NCBI RefSeq assembly: GCF_001544015.1
Contig: NZ_AP014924.1
Location: 2,294,001-2,358,000, forward strand
Reading direction: 5' to 3'
DNA length: 64,000 nucleotides
Source: Limnochorda pilosa
GTDB lineage: Bacteria; Bacillota; Limnochordia; Limnochordales; Limnochordaceae
In this document: in pieces, positions 62,693-64,000 of the stretch
How positions within the stretch are numbered: the first letter of the stretch is position 1
Layout of the letters: each line of letters begins with the position of its first letter
Notes under the pieces: generated by a model
Told to the model about the DNA's origin: nothing
Database searches by the model: none
The model's input: the letters and a program-made list of their open reading frames with translations, nothing else
Position numbers and translations under genes: made by a program

Positions 62693-62923
62693 TTAATCAC
62701 GGTTCGACGCGGTAGGAATACGTGGGAAAGCAATCGTCTCGATGGGTACCTGGAATAGTGCAGCGAGCCTGAGCGCTGTCACAAGCGAAACGCGGCGTCG
62801 TCCGGTCTCATACTGGCTAACGCAGTGCTTCGTACACTCGAGGAATGCTGCCACATCTGCCTGGGTAAGACCGTTCCTTTGGCGTAACTGCCGCAGCGTG
62901 AGCGCCTGGTGCACCACCGCCAT
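62693..62923 (-). CDS. Small XRE-family regulator of the amino-compound operon
   Basis: ATG 62923 follows GGGGGGAACGGG and gives 76 residues, essentially one Cro/C1 helix-turn-helix (LRQRNGLTQADVAAFLECTK and CVSQYETGRRRVSLVTALRL). It lies 81 bp upstream of the binding-protein gene on the same strand and downstream of a good promoter embedded in repeats. It therefore probably autoregulates the operon. No effector domain is present, so sensing must be indirect or by concentration. Confidence 0.85.
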   Translation of the reverse strand: MAVVHQALTLRQLRQRNGLTQADVAAFLECTKHCVSQYETGRRRVSLVTALRLAALFQVPIETIAFPRIPTASNRD

Positions 62924-62963
62924 CGCCCGTTCCCCCCCAGCGGCCAAATGGTAACTGAATCCC

Positions 62964-62992
62964 AGTGTAGTACACGTTCTGTGTATTGTCAA
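62964..62992 (-). promoter_or_regulatory. Sigma-70-type promoter for the XRE gene and operon
   Basis: On the - strand the -35 is a perfect TTGACA (62987-62992). A 17-bp spacer follows and the -10 is TACACT (62964-62969). The -10 overlaps a GTAGTACACGT repeat, consistent with repression by the XRE protein. Confidence 0.7.
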
Positions 62993-63006
62993 GTCGTAGT
63001 ACACGT
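62967..63006. repeat. Direct repeats of GTAGTACACGT, likely XRE operators
   Basis: GTAGTACACGT occurs at 62967-62977 and 62996-63006, 29 bp apart. One copy covers the -10 and the other lies just upstream of the -35. The first is part of the inverted pair GTGTAGTACAC, and TACAC/GTGTA arms flank five bases at 62971-62985. It sits between two divergent XRE genes, so either protein could bind. Confidence 0.7.
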
Positions 63007-63081
63007 ATCGTTACGGAGGATGGGAAGCCTAGCGCGGTTAACAGAATGTGATACGGAAGAGCTTGGGGAGGTTACCGCGCC

Positions 63082-63459
63082 TTGGGATTCCCCACCCGTC
63101 TCCGCCAGCTGCGTGAGGCGAAAGGGATGACACAGCAGGACTTGGGGGCGCTGATTGGAGTCACCAAGAACAGCATCTCATCGTACGAGCGCGGCGTGCG
63201 GACACCGGAGTTCCACCTGCTCTTGCGCATGGCGGACGTCTTCGGGGTGTCTACCGACTACCTGCTGGGTCACACAGAGCGAGACGTGTCCCCCGACCAG
63301 AGACTCGCTCTCTTGGCCATCGAACTGGGCGAGAATGGAGCGACCGATGAAGACGTACGGCTTATCCTGGAGTTGTTGAAGTGCCGACGGCGCATCTCTA
63401 GCGCGCACCAGGAGATGTCCGCGGCTATCGAGAGAGAGCGGCGCTCGCGACGGAGGTAA
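63082..63459 (+). CDS. XRE-family regulator
   Basis: TTG 63082 follows GGGGAGG and gives 125 residues. The helix-turn-helix (LREAKGMTQQDLGALIGVTK, then SISSYERGVRTPEFHLLLRM) is followed by FGVSTDYLLGHTE, a common SinR/phage-repressor-like linker, and a short Arg-rich C-terminus. It is divergent from the other XRE gene and shares the repeat-rich intergenic region. Its target is unknown. Confidence 0.88.
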   Translation: MGFPTRLRQLREAKGMTQQDLGALIGVTKNSISSYERGVRTPEFHLLLRMADVFGVSTDYLLGHTERDVSPDQRLALLAIELGENGATDEDVRLILELLKCRRRISSAHQEMSAAIERERRSRRR

Positions 63460-63748
63460 GGTCGGACCTGTTACCGACGAAAGATCGCACACCAGAGTCA
63501 GGCCCTCCTCGAGTGGCCGACAAGTCGGCCCCCCGATCGTCCCGGGCGGCCAGGCTCCGTGGGAACTTCTAGGTTGGCCGTGCTCCCTTAAGCGGTTCAC
63601 CCACGAGGGTCGGTGCTTTGGCACCCTGGGGTTTTGACATAGGCCTTCCCGCAGTGTGGCGGAGCGGCGAGAAAAACCTCGAGTCGGCGCCAGTGGGAGG
63701 CAGGAATTCGGCGACGGGGCGTGAAGTTGTCGGAACACTCTCCGGCAG
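63460..63748. other. Intergenic stretch after the XRE gene
   Basis: No gene is supported. The + strand contains TTTTGACATAGG near 63634, a possible -35 without a matching -10. A frame on the - strand ending at 63569 reads GAKAPTLVGEPLKGARPT but has no homology I can name. Confidence 0.35.
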
Positions 63749-64000
63749 GTGGCAGGGAACGCAGGCCGTGGCCGATTCGAGCTGGCTCCGGAAAAGGAGA
63801 GGGCAGATGAAGCAGGCCCTTTCGAGCGCCTCGACTGGCAGGTCGCCGAGCGGGACGACGCCCGGCTCGCCCGTGCCGTCGCCGAGCACCGGGAGCTCGA
63901 TGCGGTCCACAACCTCGAGGAGGGTGGGCTTCTCGACGGCTTCATGGCCTTCCTCAGAGAGATCGGCTTCCTCGCCTACCTCGAGCGCCTGCGCCCCAGC
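63749..64000 (+). CDS. Unidentified partial ORF running off the window end
   Basis: A frame opens after a TGA near 63722 and continues to the last base; the first plausible start is GTG 63749. Its 84 residues include RLDWQVAERDDARLARAVAE and then LDGFMAFLREIGFLAYLERL. They are highly charged and amphipathic, and the frame has coding-like codon use. No family is recognised. It could be an insertion-sequence protein or a cytoplasmic helical protein. No ribosome binding site is convincing, so the true start is uncertain. Confidence 0.45.
   Translation, partial: MAGNAGRGRFELAPEKERADEAGPFERLDWQVAERDDARLARAVAEHRELDAVHNLEEGGLLDGFMAFLREIGFLAYLERLRPS

Noticed and set aside
63749-64000. Transposase at the right end of the window
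   Set aside because: The charged helical text is suggestive, but no DDE motif or family block is visible before the window ends.

Overview
The window is a GC-rich (clearly above 60% by eye) bacterial chromosome segment. It has short intergenic gaps, many GTG and TTG starts and strong AAGGAGG-type ribosome binding sites. Almost everything is catabolic: one LIV-type and four CUT1-type ABC importers, a tripartite tricarboxylate transporter (TTT), sugar and polyol enzymes, an aromatic meta-cleavage operon and nine transcriptional regulators. The purine-rich Shine-Dalgarno sequences, the PheA/PheB-like aromatic enzymes and the style of the sugar importers best fit a high-GC, possibly thermophilic Bacillota lineage (Limnochordia, Symbiobacterium or Thermaerobacter-like). 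This is inference: no rRNA or other phylogenetic marker is present. No tRNA, rRNA, CRISPR array or intact insertion sequence was seen.

Layout. (1) 1-5.1 kb, + strand: 3' end of a peptide-type binding protein, an M20-type and an M28-type hydrolase with atypical metal-site residues, and an Asp/Glu/hydantoin racemase, closed by a terminator. (2) 5.2-18.2 kb, - strand: a 13-gene operon that reads from the promoter side as HOA aldolase, acylating acetaldehyde dehydrogenase, oxalocrotonate decarboxylase, semialdehyde dehydrogenase, CMD-family protein, catechol 2,3-dioxygenase, dienoate hydratase, HpaB/PheA-type monooxygenase and livKHMGF. A divergent IclR regulator (18.6-19.4 kb) flanks it. Together these import a phenolic compound, hydroxylate it, cleave the ring and yield pyruvate and acetyl-CoA. 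(3) 19.4-24.5 kb: an island with an IrrE/ImmA-like protein lacking HExxH, an IS4-type transposase remnant, an exported nuclease with a lamin-tail domain, a cupin/HD-GYP protein and a coupled small exported protein. (4) 24.5-31.3 kb, - strand: SorC regulator, FGGY kinase, CUT1 importer, PfkB kinase. (5) 31.4-38.9 kb: a truncated propeller dehydrogenase, then tctABC with a LeuCD-type hydro-lyase and a PEP-mutase/isocitrate-lyase-family lyase, and a divergent LysR regulator. (6) 39.1-46.2 kb, + strand: CUT1 importer, broken FGGY kinase, SorC regulator, two zinc dehydrogenases and the first 21 codons of a 6-phosphofructokinase gene. (7) 46.2-55.1 kb, - strand: IclR regulator, truncated enolase-superfamily gene, frameshifted DHDPS-family gene, FGGY kinase, LacI regulator, CUT1 importer. 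(8) 55.4-63.0 kb: RidA on +, and on - an XRE regulator, CUT1 importer, SelA-like PLP lyase, amidohydrolase and creatininase-family amidase, probably for an amino-sugar acid or related amino compound. (9) 63.1-64 kb: a second XRE regulator and an unidentified partial ORF.

Three themes recur. All four CUT1 importers lack an ATPase, so they probably share one encoded elsewhere. Cluster boundaries carry truncated genes, the scars of past recombination and deletion. The two SorC-controlled clusters share a CAAATGTA-type half-site upstream. The start codons given were chosen from ribosome binding sites and family length, and several are uncertain as stated in the entries.
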